Below are positions 28,484 to 38,746 of a DNA stretch of 64,000 bases, one piece after another. Under the pieces are notes generated by a model, which did no database searches, was not told the origin of the DNA, and saw only the letters and a program-made list of their open reading frames with translations. The position numbers and the translations under genes are program-made. Position 1 is the stretch's first letter, and each line of letters opens with the position of its first letter. The DNA lies in the NCBI RefSeq assembly GCF_002278925.1, contig NZ_NCJH01000001.1:310001-374000 (forward strand). Direction: 5' to 3'. Origin of the DNA: Polaromonas sp. 39-63-25. GTDB lineage: Bacteria > Pseudomonadota > Gammaproteobacteria > Burkholderiales > Burkholderiaceae_C.

Positions 28484-29278
28484 TTACCGGACGATGCCGC
28501 GTTGCGGTGAGCTGTCCGCCAGAAAGGTCAACATCGCCTGCACATCAGGCGCCGCTTCGGGATGCCCGGCGGCCAGTTCTGCAATGCGCGCCTTCGCCTG
28601 CTCCAGCGTCAGGTCCTCACGGTACAGGGCCTTGTGCATGGCCTTGACGGCCGCAATGCGGTCGGGCGTGTAGCCGCGCCGGCGCAGGCCCTCATAGTTC
28701 ATCGAACGCGCCTCGGCGGGCTGGCCCTGGCACATCACGAACGGCGGCAGATCGGCAAACAACAGCGAACACATGGCGGTCATGCTGTGCGCGCCAAGCC
28801 GGACAAACTGGTGCACGACGGTGAAGCCGCCGAGGATCACCCAGTCGCCGACGTGCACATGGCCGGCCAGCTGGGAGTTGTTGGCAAAAATCGTGTGGTT
28901 GCCGACATCGCAGTCGTGCGCCAGATGCACGTACGCCATGATCCAGTTGTCGTCGCCAACCCGCGTCACCCCGGTGTCGCCGGGTGAGCCGATATTGAAG
29001 GTGCAGAACTCGCGAATGGTGTTGCGCTCGCCAATGACCAGCTCGCAGGGCTCACCCGCGTACTTCTTGTCCTGCGGAATGGCCCCCAGCGAGTTGAACT
29101 GAAAAATGCGGTTGTCGCGTCCTATCGTCGTGTGGCCCTCGATGACGCAATGCGCGCCTATCGTCGTGCCGGCCGCGACCTTGACGTGCGGGCCGATCAC
29201 CGTGTACGGCCCCACGCTGACGCTGCTGTCGAGCTGGGCCTGGGGATCAACCAGTGCTGTGGGATGGATGCCTGTCAC
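28484..29278 (-). CDS. lpxA: UDP-N-acetylglucosamine acyltransferase
   Basis: 264 residues. It has left-handed beta-helix hexapeptide repeats ([30 protein letters not shown]), the catalytic His in the [12 protein letters not shown] region, and a helical C-terminus ([20 protein letters not shown]). It is the first committed step of lipid A synthesis. It lies 27 bases after fabZ. Confidence 0.97.
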   Translation of the reverse strand: MTGIHPTALVDPQAQLDSSVSVGPYTVIGPHVKVAAGTTIGAHCVIEGHTTIGRDNRIFQFNSLGAIPQDKKYAGEPCELVIGERNTIREFCTFNIGSPGDTGVTRVGDDNWIMAYVHLAHDCDVGNHTIFANNSQLAGHVHVGDWVILGGFTVVHQFVRLGAHSMTAMCSLLFADLPPFVMCQGQPAEARSMNYEGLRRRGYTPDRIAAVKAMHKALYREDLTLEQAKARIAELAAGHPEAAPDVQAMLTFLADSSPQRGIVR

Positions 29279-29305
29279 GGAAAAACCTTCTCTTGCCGGG
29301 ACAGA

Positions 29306-29746
29306 TCAGGCGATAGTGCGCATGGTGCACATCAGCTCGGCCTCGCAGACCATGTTGTCGTCCACCCGGGTCACACCCTTGAACTTGAACACGCCGGCCT
29401 TGAGCCGCTCCAGCGTGACCTCCATGATCAGCTGGTCGCCCGGCTCCACCGGCCGCTTGAATCGCGCGCCGTCGATGCCGGCAAAGTAATACACGGTCTT
29501 GTCATCGGGGGTCACACCCTGCATGTCGAACGCCAGCAGGGCAGCAGCCTGCGCCATGGCTTCGAGCATCAGCACACCCGGCATCACCGGCCGGTGCGGA
29601 AAGTGCCCGGTAAAAAACGGCTCGTTGATCGTGACGTTCTTCAGCGCCTTGATGCGCTTGCCTTTTTCCAGTTCCAGCACACGATCCACCAGCAGGAAGG
29701 GGAAGCGGTGCGGGAGCTGCTTGAGAATTTGGTGAATGTCCATCAT
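29306..29746 (-). CDS. fabZ: 3-hydroxyacyl-ACP dehydratase FabZ
   Basis: 146 residues of hot-dog fold. The active-site His is in [20 protein letters not shown] (with the catalytic Glu in LEAMAQ), and [13 protein letters not shown] starts the fold. It dehydrates hydroxyacyl-ACP in fatty-acid elongation and competes with LpxA/LpxD for hydroxymyristoyl-ACP, which explains its place in the lipid A cluster. Its start overlaps the lpxD stop by four bases. Confidence 0.97.
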   Translation of the reverse strand: MMDIHQILKQLPHRFPFLLVDRVLELEKGKRIKALKNVTINEPFFTGHFPHRPVMPGVLMLEAMAQAAALLAFDMQGVTPDDKTVYYFAGIDGARFKRPVEPGDQLIMEVTLERLKAGVFKFKGVTRVDDNMVCEAELMCTMRTIA

Positions 29747-30819
29747 GATTTTTCTTCGGTTTTTCCAGAGGCTTTGTCAGTCGTTTGCTCAAGCATCTTG
29801 AGGCGTTCACGCAAGGCGTGAAGCTGCTTGAGTGTGGCCGCATTTTTTTCCCACTGCGCATTGTCGTCGATGGGAAACAGCCCGGTGTAATGCCCCGGCT
29901 TGTGAATCGAACGGGTGACCACCGAAGCGGCGGAAATATGCACATGGTCGGCCAGGCTCAGATGGCCCAGCACCACCGCGCCACCGCCCACGGTGCAATG
30001 CGCACCGATGGTGGCGCTGCCCGCCACCCCGGCACAGCCGGCCATGGCCGTGTGGGCGCCCACACGCACGTTGTGGCCGATCTGCACCAGGTTGTCCAGC
30101 TTGACCCCGTCTTCGATCACGGTGTCCTGCAGCGCGCCGCGGTCTATGCAGGTATTGGCGCCTATCTCAACGTCGTTGCCGATGCGCACGGCGCCCAGCT
30201 GTTCGATTTTTTCCCAGCGGCCGGCATGCGGCGCGAAACCGAAACCGTCGGCGCCGATCACGGCCCCCGGGTGCACAATGCAGCGCTCGCCGAGGGAGCA
30301 GCCGTCTGCCACCGTCACGCGGGCCGACAGGCGCGTTTCGGCACCGATGTGGGCATCGTTGCCGATCACGCTGTGCGCGCCCACCTGGACACCGGCGTCC
30401 AGCACCGCACGGGCGCCAATGCAGGCAAAGGCGCCCACCACCACACCGGCTGCCAGACGGGCCTGGGGGTCGATGAAGGCGCTGGGGTGGAGAGCAGTCC
30501 CACCGGATGCGCTGGACGGTGCATGCTCGCGCTTCCAGAGCTGGGTGATGCGGGCAAAGTAGAAATACGGGTCATCGACGATGATGCAGGCGCCGCGCTG
30601 CATGGCCGCCGCCGCGGCGCCAGGCCCTACCACCACACAGGCGGCGGCGGACCGGGCGAGCTTGCCCTGGTATTTGGGGTGGCTGAGAAAAGTCAGCTCG
30701 GCCGCGCTGGCCGATTCGAGCGGGGCGAGCCGCTCGACCAGGACATCCGGGTCTCCCACCAGCCGGGCGTCAAATTCGCCCGCCAGCGCTGCAACAATGT
30801 CCCCGAGTCTGAGCGTCAC
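29743..30819 (-). CDS. lpxD: UDP-3-O-acylglucosamine N-acyltransferase
   Basis: 358 residues. The N-terminal uridine-binding domain ([16 protein letters not shown]) leads to a beta-helix of hexapeptide repeats ([20 protein letters not shown]). The catalytic His lies in the [13 protein letters not shown] segment. It carries out the third step of lipid A synthesis. It is 25 bases downstream of ompH/skp, as in many proteobacteria. Confidence 0.97.
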   Translation of the reverse strand: MTLRLGDIVAALAGEFDARLVGDPDVLVERLAPLESASAAELTFLSHPKYQGKLARSAAACVVVGPGAAAAAMQRGACIIVDDPYFYFARITQLWKREHAPSSASGGTALHPSAFIDPQARLAAGVVVGAFACIGARAVLDAGVQVGAHSVIGNDAHIGAETRLSARVTVADGCSLGERCIVHPGAVIGADGFGFAPHAGRWEKIEQLGAVRIGNDVEIGANTCIDRGALQDTVIEDGVKLDNLVQIGHNVRVGAHTAMAGCAGVAGSATIGAHCTVGGGAVVLGHLSLADHVHISAASVVTRSIHKPGHYTGLFPIDDNAQWEKNAATLKQLHALRERLKMLEQTTDKASGKTEEKS

Positions 30820-30844
30820 ACCTGGCGTGTCCCTGAATGCGGGC

Positions 30845-31351
30845 TTATCTGGCGGCGTTGAGCGCCCTGATCACCTTGTCGGTGATGTCATGCTTGGGGT
30901 TGGCGTAAACCGCTTCCTGCAGGATGAGGTCGTACTTCTCGGCCTCGGCAACGGTCTTGACGACCTTGTTGGCGCGCTCGATGACCTGCTGCAGCTCTTC
31001 GTTTTTGCGCGCGTTGAGGTCTTCCTGGAATTCGCGGCGCTTGCGCTGGAAATCCCGGTCCTGTTCCACGAGCTGCTTCTGGCGGGCCACGCGCTGGCTC
31101 TCCGCCAGGGTGGGTGCCTCGCGGTCGAACTTGTCGGCCATGGCCTTGAGCTGTGTCCCGACGTCGGTAAGATCTTTCTCGCGCTTGCCGAATTCCTGCT
31201 CCAGCTTGGCCTGGGCCGCCTTGGCGCTGTTGGCTTCGCGAAAGATGCGGTCAATGTTGACGATGCCGATCTTGAAATCCTGCGCGCCTGCCGCAAACGC
31301 GGCCAGCGCCATCACGGCAGCGAGGAAGAACTTGGATGAAAAAGATTTCAT
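30845..31351 (-). CDS. periplasmic chaperone OmpH/Skp
   Basis: 168 residues. A signal peptide ([18 protein letters not shown] region) is followed by a short beta segment ([12 protein letters not shown]) and a long charged coiled coil (about 40-140) that forms the tentacles of the Skp trimer. It carries unfolded outer-membrane proteins to the BAM complex. Its start overlaps the bamA stop by one base. Confidence 0.93.
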   Translation of the reverse strand: MKSFSSKFFLAAVMALAAFAAGAQDFKIGIVNIDRIFREANSAKAAQAKLEQEFGKREKDLTDVGTQLKAMADKFDREAPTLAESQRVARQKQLVEQDRDFQRKRREFQEDLNARKNEELQQVIERANKVVKTVAEAEKYDLILQEAVYANPKHDITDKVIRALNAAR

Positions 31352-33657
31352 TAGAAGGATGTACCAATCTGGAATTGCAGTCTCTGGATTTTATCCGTCG
31401 GCTTCTTGTTCATGGGATGGGCAAACGCCAGGCGCAGGGGGCCGAGCGGTGAAATCCAGCTCACGCCGAAACCCACCGATGAGCGCAGCTCACCGAGATC
31501 ATATTTTTCGTTCTCGCCAAACACATTGCCCGCGTCGACAAAGCCGAAGAGCCGCAGGGTCCTGTCGTTGCCCGCGCCGGGGAACGGCGCCAAGATTTCG
31601 GCATTCAGGGTAATCTTTTTCGGACCGCCAATGGAGTTGTCCTGGCTATCACGGGGACCGAGGGTGCCCGGTTCATAGCCGCGCACCGAACCCAGGCCGC
31701 CGGAATAGAAATTCTTGAACACCGGGAAAGGTTGTCCGTTCAGGCCCTTGCCCCAGCCCAGTTCGGTGTTCAGCGCAATGGTGAACTGCTTGTTCAGCGG
31801 AATGTACTGCTGGAACTGGTAGTTGGTGCGCAGGAAGCGGGCATCACCGGCAACGCCCCAGTCGCCGTAGACGCGCTGGAAACGCCCCTTGGTCGGGACG
31901 ATGGCGCTGTCGCGCTCATCGCGCGACCAGCCGATGGTCAAGGGCACGGAGTTGCTCTTGGCGCCAAAGGTATTGACATAAGTCTGGTAGACCGCCGGGA
32001 GGTTGGTTCCGGAAATATCGATCTGCTCCAGGCCGCCGCCGAAATAAACCGTATCGACTTCACTGAACGGCACACCGAAACGCACGCTGGCGCCGGTGGT
32101 TTTGAGTTCGTAGTCGGTGTTCACCACGCCGATCTGGCTGCTGTAGGGCCGCGAAGTGCGGGTGTACACGTCGATGGTCCGGGAAATGCCGTCGTTCGTG
32201 AAATAAGGGTCTACGGTGCTCAACACCAGCTGCCGGTTGTACTTGCCGGTGTTGACCTCCAGGCCCAGATAGTTGCCGGTGCCAAAGGCATTTTCCTGCT
32301 TGAAACCGAACACCAGAGACAAGCGGTCGGCGCTGGAAAAGCCGGCGCCGAGCTGCAGGTTGCCTGTGGGTTTTTCCACCACCGCCAGGTTCAGGTCCAC
32401 CTGGTCGGGTGTGCCCGGCACTTCCTGCGTGTCGATATTGACTTCGGTGAAAAACCCGAGGCGGTCCACGCGGTCACGCGACAGGCGGATCTTGTCGCCG
32501 TCGTACCAGGAGGCCTCGAACTGCCGGAACTCCCGGCGCACCACTTCATCGCGCGTGCGGTTGTTGCCGCTGATGTTGATGCGTCGCACATAGGCGCGGC
32601 GCGAGGGCTCACCTTGCAGGACAAAAGCCACGCGGTTGTTGGTCCGGTCGATTTCGGGCTGGGCGTCGACCTTGGCAAAGGCAAAACCGAAACTGCCGTA
32701 ATACTCGACGAAGGCCTTGACCGTCTGCGCCACCTGGTCGGCGTTGTAGGGCTCGCCGGGCTTGATGGTGACCAGCGACTTGAATTCGTCCTCGCGTTCA
32801 AGGAAATTGCCTTCGAGCTTGACACCGGACACCGTGAAACGTTCACCCTCGGTGACGTTGATGGTCACCGAAATATCCTGCTTGTTCGGGGAAATGGCGA
32901 CCTGGGTGGAGTCGACCTTGAACTCCAGGTAGCCGCGCGTCAGGTAGTAGGAGCGCAGGGTTTCGATATCTGCATTGAGCTTGGCCCGCGAATAACGGTC
33001 CGACTTGGTGTACCAGCTCAGCCAGCCGCCGGTGTCGAGGTCGAACAGGCCGCGCAATGTGGACTCGCTGAACACCTTGTTGCCGACAATGCGGATTTCC
33101 TTGATTTTCGCGACATCACCTTCGGTCACGCTGAAGGTCACGTTAACCCGGTTGCGCTCGATCGGCGTGACGGTGGTCACCACCTCGGCGCCGTAAAGGC
33201 TGCGGTTGATGTACTGCCGCTTGAGCTCCTGCTCGGCGCGGTCTGCCAGCGCCTTGTCGAAAGGCCGGCCATCGGTGAGCCCGATTTCGCGCAGCGCCTT
33301 CTTGAGCACTTCCTTGTCAAACTCCTTGGCCCCGACGAAGTCCACGTCAGCCACGGTCGGACGCTCCTCGACGATCACGACCAGCACATCACCGCTGACT
33401 TCAAGCCGCACGTCCTTGAACAGGCCCAGCCCGAACAGCGCGCGGATCGCACCGGCGCCCTTGTCGTCGTTGTAGGTCTCGCCGACACGGAAAGGCAGCG
33501 AAGCAAAAATGGTTCCCGGCTCGACGCGCTGCAGGCCTTCCACGCGGATATCACGCACGGTGAAAGGATCCACTGCCCAGGCTGCATGCGCGATGAGAAA
33601 GCTGGCCACCACTGCAGAAACGCTGCGGACCTTGAATCGTTTGATTTGTTTTTGCAT
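31351..33657 (-). CDS. bamA: outer membrane protein assembly factor BamA
   Basis: 768 residues. A signal peptide (cleaved after AWA) is followed by five POTRA domains (first FTVRDIRVEGLQRVEPGTIF, fifth ending before GNLQLGAGFSS) and a 16-strand Omp85 barrel with the lid motif region FYSGGLGSVRGYEPG (VRGY/F). The terminal residue is Phe (QFQIGTSF), as expected for barrel recognition. It inserts beta-barrel proteins. It starts 12 bases after the unusual 3' end of rseP. Confidence 0.98.
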   Translation of the reverse strand: MQKQIKRFKVRSVSAVVASFLIAHAAWAVDPFTVRDIRVEGLQRVEPGTIFASLPFRVGETYNDDKGAGAIRALFGLGLFKDVRLEVSGDVLVVIVEERPTVADVDFVGAKEFDKEVLKKALREIGLTDGRPFDKALADRAEQELKRQYINRSLYGAEVVTTVTPIERNRVNVTFSVTEGDVAKIKEIRIVGNKVFSESTLRGLFDLDTGGWLSWYTKSDRYSRAKLNADIETLRSYYLTRGYLEFKVDSTQVAISPNKQDISVTINVTEGERFTVSGVKLEGNFLEREDEFKSLVTIKPGEPYNADQVAQTVKAFVEYYGSFGFAFAKVDAQPEIDRTNNRVAFVLQGEPSRRAYVRRINISGNNRTRDEVVRREFRQFEASWYDGDKIRLSRDRVDRLGFFTEVNIDTQEVPGTPDQVDLNLAVVEKPTGNLQLGAGFSSADRLSLVFGFKQENAFGTGNYLGLEVNTGKYNRQLVLSTVDPYFTNDGISRTIDVYTRTSRPYSSQIGVVNTDYELKTTGASVRFGVPFSEVDTVYFGGGLEQIDISGTNLPAVYQTYVNTFGAKSNSVPLTIGWSRDERDSAIVPTKGRFQRVYGDWGVAGDARFLRTNYQFQQYIPLNKQFTIALNTELGWGKGLNGQPFPVFKNFYSGGLGSVRGYEPGTLGPRDSQDNSIGGPKKITLNAEILAPFPGAGNDRTLRLFGFVDAGNVFGENEKYDLGELRSSVGFGVSWISPLGPLRLAFAHPMNKKPTDKIQRLQFQIGTSF

Positions 33658-33669
33658 GAAAAGTATGGA

Positions 33670-33895
33670 TTAGGGCCTGTTCACACTATTTATGCGAGTG
33701 CGAACGTGGTGAAAACAGCGCCAATCAAGGCGCGCGACGACACCCAGACCGGGTGTCTGGGTTAGGAGTGCAACGCAGAGTGGCGTTGTTTTCACCCCGT
33801 TCCCTCCGGGTTGCGGCCAAAAAGGCCATGCGCAGCGTTGCAAAGCCTTGCCGGGCTCCAGCCCGGCTGCATTTTGCGCCTCGCGCAGGATTGCA
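33670..33895. repeat. five-hairpin inserted element at the 3' end of rseP
   Basis: It contains perfect or near-perfect hairpins: GCGCC/GGCGC (33718-33733), CCCAGAC/GTCTGGG (33743-33761), CAACGC/GCGTTG (about 33771-33788), GGCC/GGCC (33815-33827) and CCGGGCT/AGCCCGG (33851-33866). The outer end near bamA begins GGGCCTGTTCACACT. No transposase is encoded. It looks like a small non-autonomous mobile or structured element. Confidence 0.55.
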
Positions 33896-35184
33896 ACGCC
33901 ACCGCGCTGCAACCGGTCCATCCACGCGTCAGACACGCTTTTGCCGGTAATCGCCTCCCAAAGATAATACATCAGGTGCCCCCCGTCCAAAACCGGCAGC
34001 GGCAGTAAATTGAGCACGCCCAGACTGACGCTGATCAGTGCCAGAAACAGCAGATAGGCCGTCCAGCCTATGCTGGCCGACTTGCCGGCGTAGTCGGCAA
34101 TCGTCAGCGGGCCACTGAGGTTTTTCAGGGAGGCCTCGCCGATGACCATCTTGCCCATCATTTTCAGCGTCAGCGCCGAGACCTGCCAGGTACGGACCGC
34201 GCCCTGCCACAGGCCATCGAGCGGGCCGTAGCGCACCGTGACCATGGCGGGCGGTGCGCCGACATAGGCGCCAATGCGGGCAATCGACCGGCCGGCCTCC
34301 TGTCTGATCTCGGGCGTGACCGGCAAATCCATGGCCTGCCCGGCCCGCACAATGCGCCAGGTCTGGGTGCCGCTGGAAGCCCGGATGGTTTCACGCAGTT
34401 GCGGGCCGTCGACAATGGCCAGGCTGCCGATGCGCAGCACCAGGTCGCCGCTGCGAAGGCCCGATTTCTCGGCAGCACCACCGGCCATCAACTCGCCGAT
34501 CACCGGCTGGGTCCAGGGCCCGGTAATGCCGATTTTGCGAAACAGCTGCGCATCGGCGTCGGCGGCCTGGAGCTGGCCCAGCGGCAACACCAGTTCTCGC
34601 GACGCGGCTGCAGCCGCGTCGGGCCCGCCTATCGCCAGCCGTACGTCGCGGCCGTTGAGCGCACCCTGGGTCAAGAGCCAGCGCAGATCCTCGAAAGAAC
34701 GCGTGTCCTCCAGGGGCTCTCCGTCAAAGGCCGCCTGCTGCACCCGCTCGCCACCGCGCAGGCCGGCGCGCTCTGCGATGGACCCCGCCACGGGGCTGGC
34801 CAGCACGGGCTCGGGCTCCTGCAGGCCGCTCCAGTTGACGATCGCATACAGCACGATGGCCAGCAGCAGGTTGGCCGCCGGTCCAGCCGCCACCACGGCG
34901 GCACGCGAGCGCAGAGGTTGGGTGTTGAAGGCCAGATGGCGTTCTGCCGGATCGACCGGCCCTTCCCGCTCGTCCAGCATCTTGACGTAGCCGCCCAGCG
35001 GCAACATGCCAATGGAAAATTCGGTGGGGCTGTTTTTGAGCCGCCAGGTGTAGATCGGCTTGCCAAATCCGACGGAGAACTTCAGGACCTTGATGCCGCA
35101 GGCCACGGCCACGCGGTAGTGCCCGTACTCGTGGACGGCGATCAGAATCCCCAGGGCAACAACAAAGGCGACCAAGGTCAACAT
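33670..35184 (-). CDS. rseP: site-2 protease RseP with an aberrant C-terminus
   Basis: 504 residues against about 455 usual. Membrane helix 1 carries the zinc motif HEYGH (ILIAVHEYGHYRV); helix 2 is LLLAIVLYAIVNW; two PDZ domains follow; helix 3 carries LDG (LPLPVLDGGHL). After DRLQRGGVAIL, where the family continues into the fourth membrane helix, this protein instead runs through about 75 polar, Arg/Pro-rich residues. They are encoded by a five-hairpin element (33670-33895). It normally cleaves anti-sigma factor RseA; whether the altered form works is uncertain. Confidence 0.9.
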   Translation of the reverse strand: MLTLVAFVVALGILIAVHEYGHYRVAVACGIKVLKFSVGFGKPIYTWRLKNSPTEFSIGMLPLGGYVKMLDEREGPVDPAERHLAFNTQPLRSRAAVVAAGPAANLLLAIVLYAIVNWSGLQEPEPVLASPVAGSIAERAGLRGGERVQQAAFDGEPLEDTRSFEDLRWLLTQGALNGRDVRLAIGGPDAAAAASRELVLPLGQLQAADADAQLFRKIGITGPWTQPVIGELMAGGAAEKSGLRSGDLVLRIGSLAIVDGPQLRETIRASSGTQTWRIVRAGQAMDLPVTPEIRQEAGRSIARIGAYVGAPPAMVTVRYGPLDGLWQGAVRTWQVSALTLKMMGKMVIGEASLKNLSGPLTIADYAGKSASIGWTAYLLFLALISVSLGVLNLLPLPVLDGGHLMYYLWEAITGKSVSDAWMDRLQRGGVAILREAQNAAGLEPGKALQRCAWPFWPQPGGNGVKTTPLCVALLTQTPGLGVVARLDWRCFHHVRTRINSVNRP

Positions 35185-35197
35185 GGAAAAACTCCTG

Positions 35198-36385
35198 TCA
35201 AGTCGTCAGATTTCCGGCAATGCGGGTCGCCGCGGCGCGTGCCTGCACATCCAGCGCCAGCAAATCCCCGATGCCCCGGATTTCAGAGGCGCTCACGGTG
35301 TCCAGAGTTCCACGGTTCACGGCGTGAATCTGGTCAAAACGTATCCGTTTTTCAAGGAAAGCGGCCACTGCCACCTCGTTGGCGGCGTTCAGCACCGCCG
35401 TGGTGCCGACAGGCGCATCGAGCACCTCCCAGGCCAGCGGCAAGCCGGGGAAATGTTCGTTGTCCGGAACTGCGAACGTCATGGTGGCCAGCGCCCGGAA
35501 ATCGAGCGCCTGCGCACCCGAGGAAATCCGCCCCGGCCAGGCCAGGCCGTAGGCGATGGGCACCCGCATGTCGGGCGTGCCGAGCTGCGCCACCACCGAG
35601 GTGTCGCGGTACTGAACCATCGAATGGATGATGCTTTGCGGATGAATCACCACCTCGATCTGCGCCGGCGCCAGACCGAACAGATAACGCGCCTCTATCA
35701 CTTCGAGCGCCTTGTTCATCATGGTGGCCGAGTCCACCGAAATCTTGCGGCCCATCACCCAGTTCGGGTGGGCGCAGGCCTCGTCGGGGGTGACATCGCG
35801 CAGCGTGGCTGGCGCCCGGGTGCGAAACGGCCCGCCGGAGGCCGTGAGGATGATCTTGTCGATGCGCTCCATCCAGGCCGCCGGGTCTTCCGGCAGGGAC
35901 TGAAAAATCGCCGAGTGTTCGCTGTCGATGGGCAGCAACTGCGCCCCACCCTCGCGCACGGCCTGCATGAACACCTCGCCGCCGACCACCAGCGCCTCCT
36001 TGTTGGCCAGCAGCAGGCGCTTGCCGGCGCGTGCGGCCGCCATGCAGGGCGCCAGCCCGGCTGCGCCCACGATGGCCGCCATCACGGTGTCCACCCGCTC
36101 ATCCGACGCTATCATTTCAAGAGCATCCGGCGCAAGCAGGACCTCGGTTGAGAGCCCGTTTTCCTTCAAACTTTGAGCCAGGATGCGGGCGTGCGGGGCG
36201 CTTGCCATGACGGCGTAGGACGGTTTGAACCTCAGGCACTGCGCCAGCATCAGCTCGGTCTGCGTGGCCGCACTGAGTGCAAACACCTCGAAGCGGTCGG
36301 GATGGCCGGCAATCACGTCCAGTGTGTTGACCCCGACCGAGCCGGTTGAACCCAGCACCGTGACACGTTGTTTCTGCATTGTCAT
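35198..36385 (-). CDS. dxr: 1-deoxy-D-xylulose-5-phosphate reductoisomerase
   Basis: 395 residues. NADPH-binding GSTGSVGVNTLDVI at the N-terminus; LANKEALVVGG, LLPIDSEHSAIFQ and ASGGPFRT contain the metal- and substrate-binding residues. It makes MEP for isoprenoid synthesis by the non-mevalonate route. It lies 10 bases after cdsA and 13 before rseP. Confidence 0.97.
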   Translation of the reverse strand: MTMQKQRVTVLGSTGSVGVNTLDVIAGHPDRFEVFALSAATQTELMLAQCLRFKPSYAVMASAPHARILAQSLKENGLSTEVLLAPDALEMIASDERVDTVMAAIVGAAGLAPCMAAARAGKRLLLANKEALVVGGEVFMQAVREGGAQLLPIDSEHSAIFQSLPEDPAAWMERIDKIILTASGGPFRTRAPATLRDVTPDEACAHPNWVMGRKISVDSATMMNKALEVIEARYLFGLAPAQIEVVIHPQSIIHSMVQYRDTSVVAQLGTPDMRVPIAYGLAWPGRISSGAQALDFRALATMTFAVPDNEHFPGLPLAWEVLDAPVGTTAVLNAANEVAVAAFLEKRIRFDQIHAVNRGTLDTVSASEIRGIGDLLALDVQARAAATRIAGNLTT

Positions 36386-36395
36386 CGGCGTGCGT

Positions 36396-37232
36396 TCAGA
36401 CTGTCACCAGCATCATGGCCAGCGGCAGCACCGGCAACAGTGCATCGACCCGATCCAGCACACCGCCGTGGCCCGGCAACAAACCACTCGAATCCTTGGC
36501 GCCGGCGCTACGCTTGATCAGGGACTCGACCAGATCACCCACCACGCTGAGGGCCGCCAGGAACACCATGGCCAGCAGCGTCACGGCGAGGCCGTGCTGT
36601 GCAGCCAGGCGCGCATACAGACTCTCACCGGTGGCGTCGAGCAGCAGCCAGGTGATACACAGCACCAGCACCCCCGCCATGCCGCCCCAGACACCCTCCC
36701 AGCTTTTGCCGGGGCTGATCGACGGGGCCAGCTTGCCCTTGCTGAAGCGCCCGCCCAGCGCCTTGCCGGCGAAATAGGCGCCGATGTCGGCAACCCAGAC
36801 CAGCAGAAGTACCGACAGCAGGAACTCGATGCCGATGAAACGCGCCTGCGCCACGGCCAGCCAGGCCAGCCAGAGCGCCAGCACCCCGACCACCAGGCGC
36901 ACGGTGCGCGGAATGCGCGACCAGCCGGCCACGCCACCGCGCAGCAGCCAGGCACCCGCCAGCACCCAACCCGCGCCGGCCAGCCGCCACAGCAAGGGCT
37001 GCGGTTCATCGAGCCAGCCCAGGTCCCAGGACATGCCACACAGCACCACGCAGGCAAAACCGGCCACCAGCGCGCTGAGTTGGCCATATCCGTTCAGGCG
37101 GGCCCACTCCCAGGCACCCGCGGCGATCAGCACCAGGGCGACCACGGCAAACGGCACCGGGGTGCGGTAAAAAAGCGCAGGTAGCAGAATGGCCAGCATC
37201 ACCAGCGCCGTGATCACGCGTTGCTTGAGCAT
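36396..37232 (-). CDS. cdsA: phosphatidate cytidylyltransferase
   Basis: 278 residues from the ATG at 37232, which overlaps the uppS stop (ATGA). It has about eight membrane segments and the CDP-alcohol signature near the C-terminus (SVVGDLVESLIKR, then KDSSGLLPGHGGVLDRVDAL). It makes CDP-diacylglycerol, the precursor of membrane phospholipids, in the inner membrane. Confidence 0.96.
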   Translation of the reverse strand: MLKQRVITALVMLAILLPALFYRTPVPFAVVALVLIAAGAWEWARLNGYGQLSALVAGFACVVLCGMSWDLGWLDEPQPLLWRLAGAGWVLAGAWLLRGGVAGWSRIPRTVRLVVGVLALWLAWLAVAQARFIGIEFLLSVLLLVWVADIGAYFAGKALGGRFSKGKLAPSISPGKSWEGVWGGMAGVLVLCITWLLLDATGESLYARLAAQHGLAVTLLAMVFLAALSVVGDLVESLIKRSAGAKDSSGLLPGHGGVLDRVDALLPVLPLAMMLVTV

Positions 37233-37975
37233 CAGGCAGCCTTCATGTCGGGGTTGGGGTTTGGCGAAACGACTTGCGCGGAGGTCTGGCCAAAACGCCG
37301 CTCGCGGCTGCGATAGACCGCGATCGCTTCGTCGAGCGCCGCCTCGTCGAAGTCGGGCCAGAGCTTGTCGGAAAAATGCAGTTCGGAATACGCCGCCTGC
37401 CAGAGCAGGAAGTTGCTGATGCGCAACTCGCCGCCGGTGCGGATCAGGAGGTCCGGGTCCGGCACATGGGCCAGCGCCAGCGCACGGTCCAGCGCCATTT
37501 CGGTGATCTCCCGGCCCTCGGCTGCCAGCCTGCGTGCCGCCTGGGCGATGTCCCAGCGGCCACCGTAGTTGAAACACACATTGAGGATCAGCCGCTGGTT
37601 GTCTGCGGTGGCCTGCTCGGCCTGAGCCAGCCCGGCCTTGAACTTGTCGGACAGGCGCTGCCGGTCGCCGACAAAATGCAGTTGCACGCCGTTGGCCTTG
37701 AGCGCGGGCACTTCCCTGGCCAGCGACAGCGCCAGCAGCTCCATGAGGCCGGAGACTTCGTCCGGCGGCCGGTTCCAGTTCTCGGAAGAAAAGGCAAACA
37801 CGGTCAGCACACCGATGCCGCGGGCCATGCAGGCCTGCACGCAGCGGTTCAGCGCGCCAACCCCCTGCTTGTGGCCGGCGATGCGCGGCAGGAAACGCCG
37901 CGTGGCCCAGCGGCCGTTGCCGTCCATCACGATGGCGACATGGTGCGGAACGGCGGTGGAGCTTGTTTGAGCCAT
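37232..37975 (-). CDS. uppS: undecaprenyl diphosphate synthase
   Basis: 247 residues. HVAIVMDGNGRWATRR carries the catalytic Asp; FAFSSENWNRP and RTGGELRISNFLLWQ with ELHFSDKLWPDF complete the cis-prenyltransferase signatures. It makes the C55 lipid carrier for peptidoglycan and O-antigen. It is followed directly by cdsA and is 151 bases from frr, a gap that holds a GC-rich repeat copy. Confidence 0.97.
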   Translation of the reverse strand: MAQTSSTAVPHHVAIVMDGNGRWATRRFLPRIAGHKQGVGALNRCVQACMARGIGVLTVFAFSSENWNRPPDEVSGLMELLALSLAREVPALKANGVQLHFVGDRQRLSDKFKAGLAQAEQATADNQRLILNVCFNYGGRWDIAQAARRLAAEGREITEMALDRALALAHVPDPDLLIRTGGELRISNFLLWQAAYSELHFSDKLWPDFDEAALDEAIAVYRSRERRFGQTSAQVVSPNPNPDMKAA

Positions 37976-38035
37976 GTCGGCAGTCAGTTACTACGCACAG
38001 TGCACGTGCACGGGGGCAATTGACTTTTTCAAGCA

Positions 38036-38122
38036 GGGGCCGCGGAACCGGCTTCGCCGGGCCGCAGGCGCAGCGGCCCCCTCGGGGGGCAGAGAGCTAC
38101 GCAAAGCGAGCGAACGTGGGGG
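38036..38122 (+). repeat. 88-bp GC-rich repeat, copy 2
   Basis: GGGGCCGCGGAACCGG, CTTCGCCGGGCCGCAGG, CGGCCCCCTCGGGGGG and GCGAACGTGGGGG. It has the same orientation as copy 1 (11130-11214) and is inverted relative to copy 3 (25775-25864). It lies between frr and uppS. Confidence 0.85.
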
Positions 38123-38126
38123 CAAT

Positions 38127-38687
38127 CTAGACCGCCATGATGTCTTGTTCCTTGCCTGCGACCAGCTTGTCGACTTCGGCAATGAAACGGTCGGTGAACT
38201 TCTGCACTTCGTCGTGGGCGCGGCGCTCGTCGTCTTCCGACGCCAGCTTGTCCTTGACGAGTTTCTTGACACCGTCGTTCGCATCACGGCGCAGATTGCG
38301 GATGGCGACCTTGGCGTGTTCACCTTCGGCGCGGACCACCTTGGTCAGCTCCTTGCGCCGCTCTTCGGTCATGGCCGGCATGGGCACGCGAATCAGGTCG
38401 CCCTGGGAAGCGGGGTTGAGTCCGAGGTCGGAGTCACGGATGGCTTTTTCAATCTTGGCGCCCATGCCTTTTTCCCAGGGCGCAACACTGATGGTGCGCG
38501 CATCGAGCAGCGCCACATTGGCGACCTGGCTGATCGGCACCATGGCGCCGTAGTAGTCCACATGCACCGTGTCCAGCAGTCCGGGGTTGGCACGGCCGGT
38601 ACGGATCTTGGTCAAGGCATGCTTGAAGGACTCCAGCGACTGCTGCATTTTCTGCTCGGCCTGGCTCTTGATATCGGGAATGCTCAT
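38127..38687 (-). CDS. frr: ribosome recycling factor
   Basis: 186 residues from the ATG at 38687 with GGAG upstream. It is an all-family match: three-helix bundle ends ([31 protein letters not shown]) around a beta domain ([19 protein letters not shown]-like segment, [15 protein letters not shown]). It splits post-termination ribosomes together with EF-G. It follows pyrH by 59 bases. Confidence 0.97.
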   Translation of the reverse strand: MSIPDIKSQAEQKMQQSLESFKHALTKIRTGRANPGLLDTVHVDYYGAMVPISQVANVALLDARTISVAPWEKGMGAKIEKAIRDSDLGLNPASQGDLIRVPMPAMTEERRKELTKVVRAEGEHAKVAIRNLRRDANDGVKKLVKDKLASEDDERRAHDEVQKFTDRFIAEVDKLVAGKEQDIMAV

Positions 38688-38746
38688 GATTGAAATCTCC
38701 GGAGGATTCTTGTTCTGCAAAGGGATGGCATGCACACCGGCAGGCG

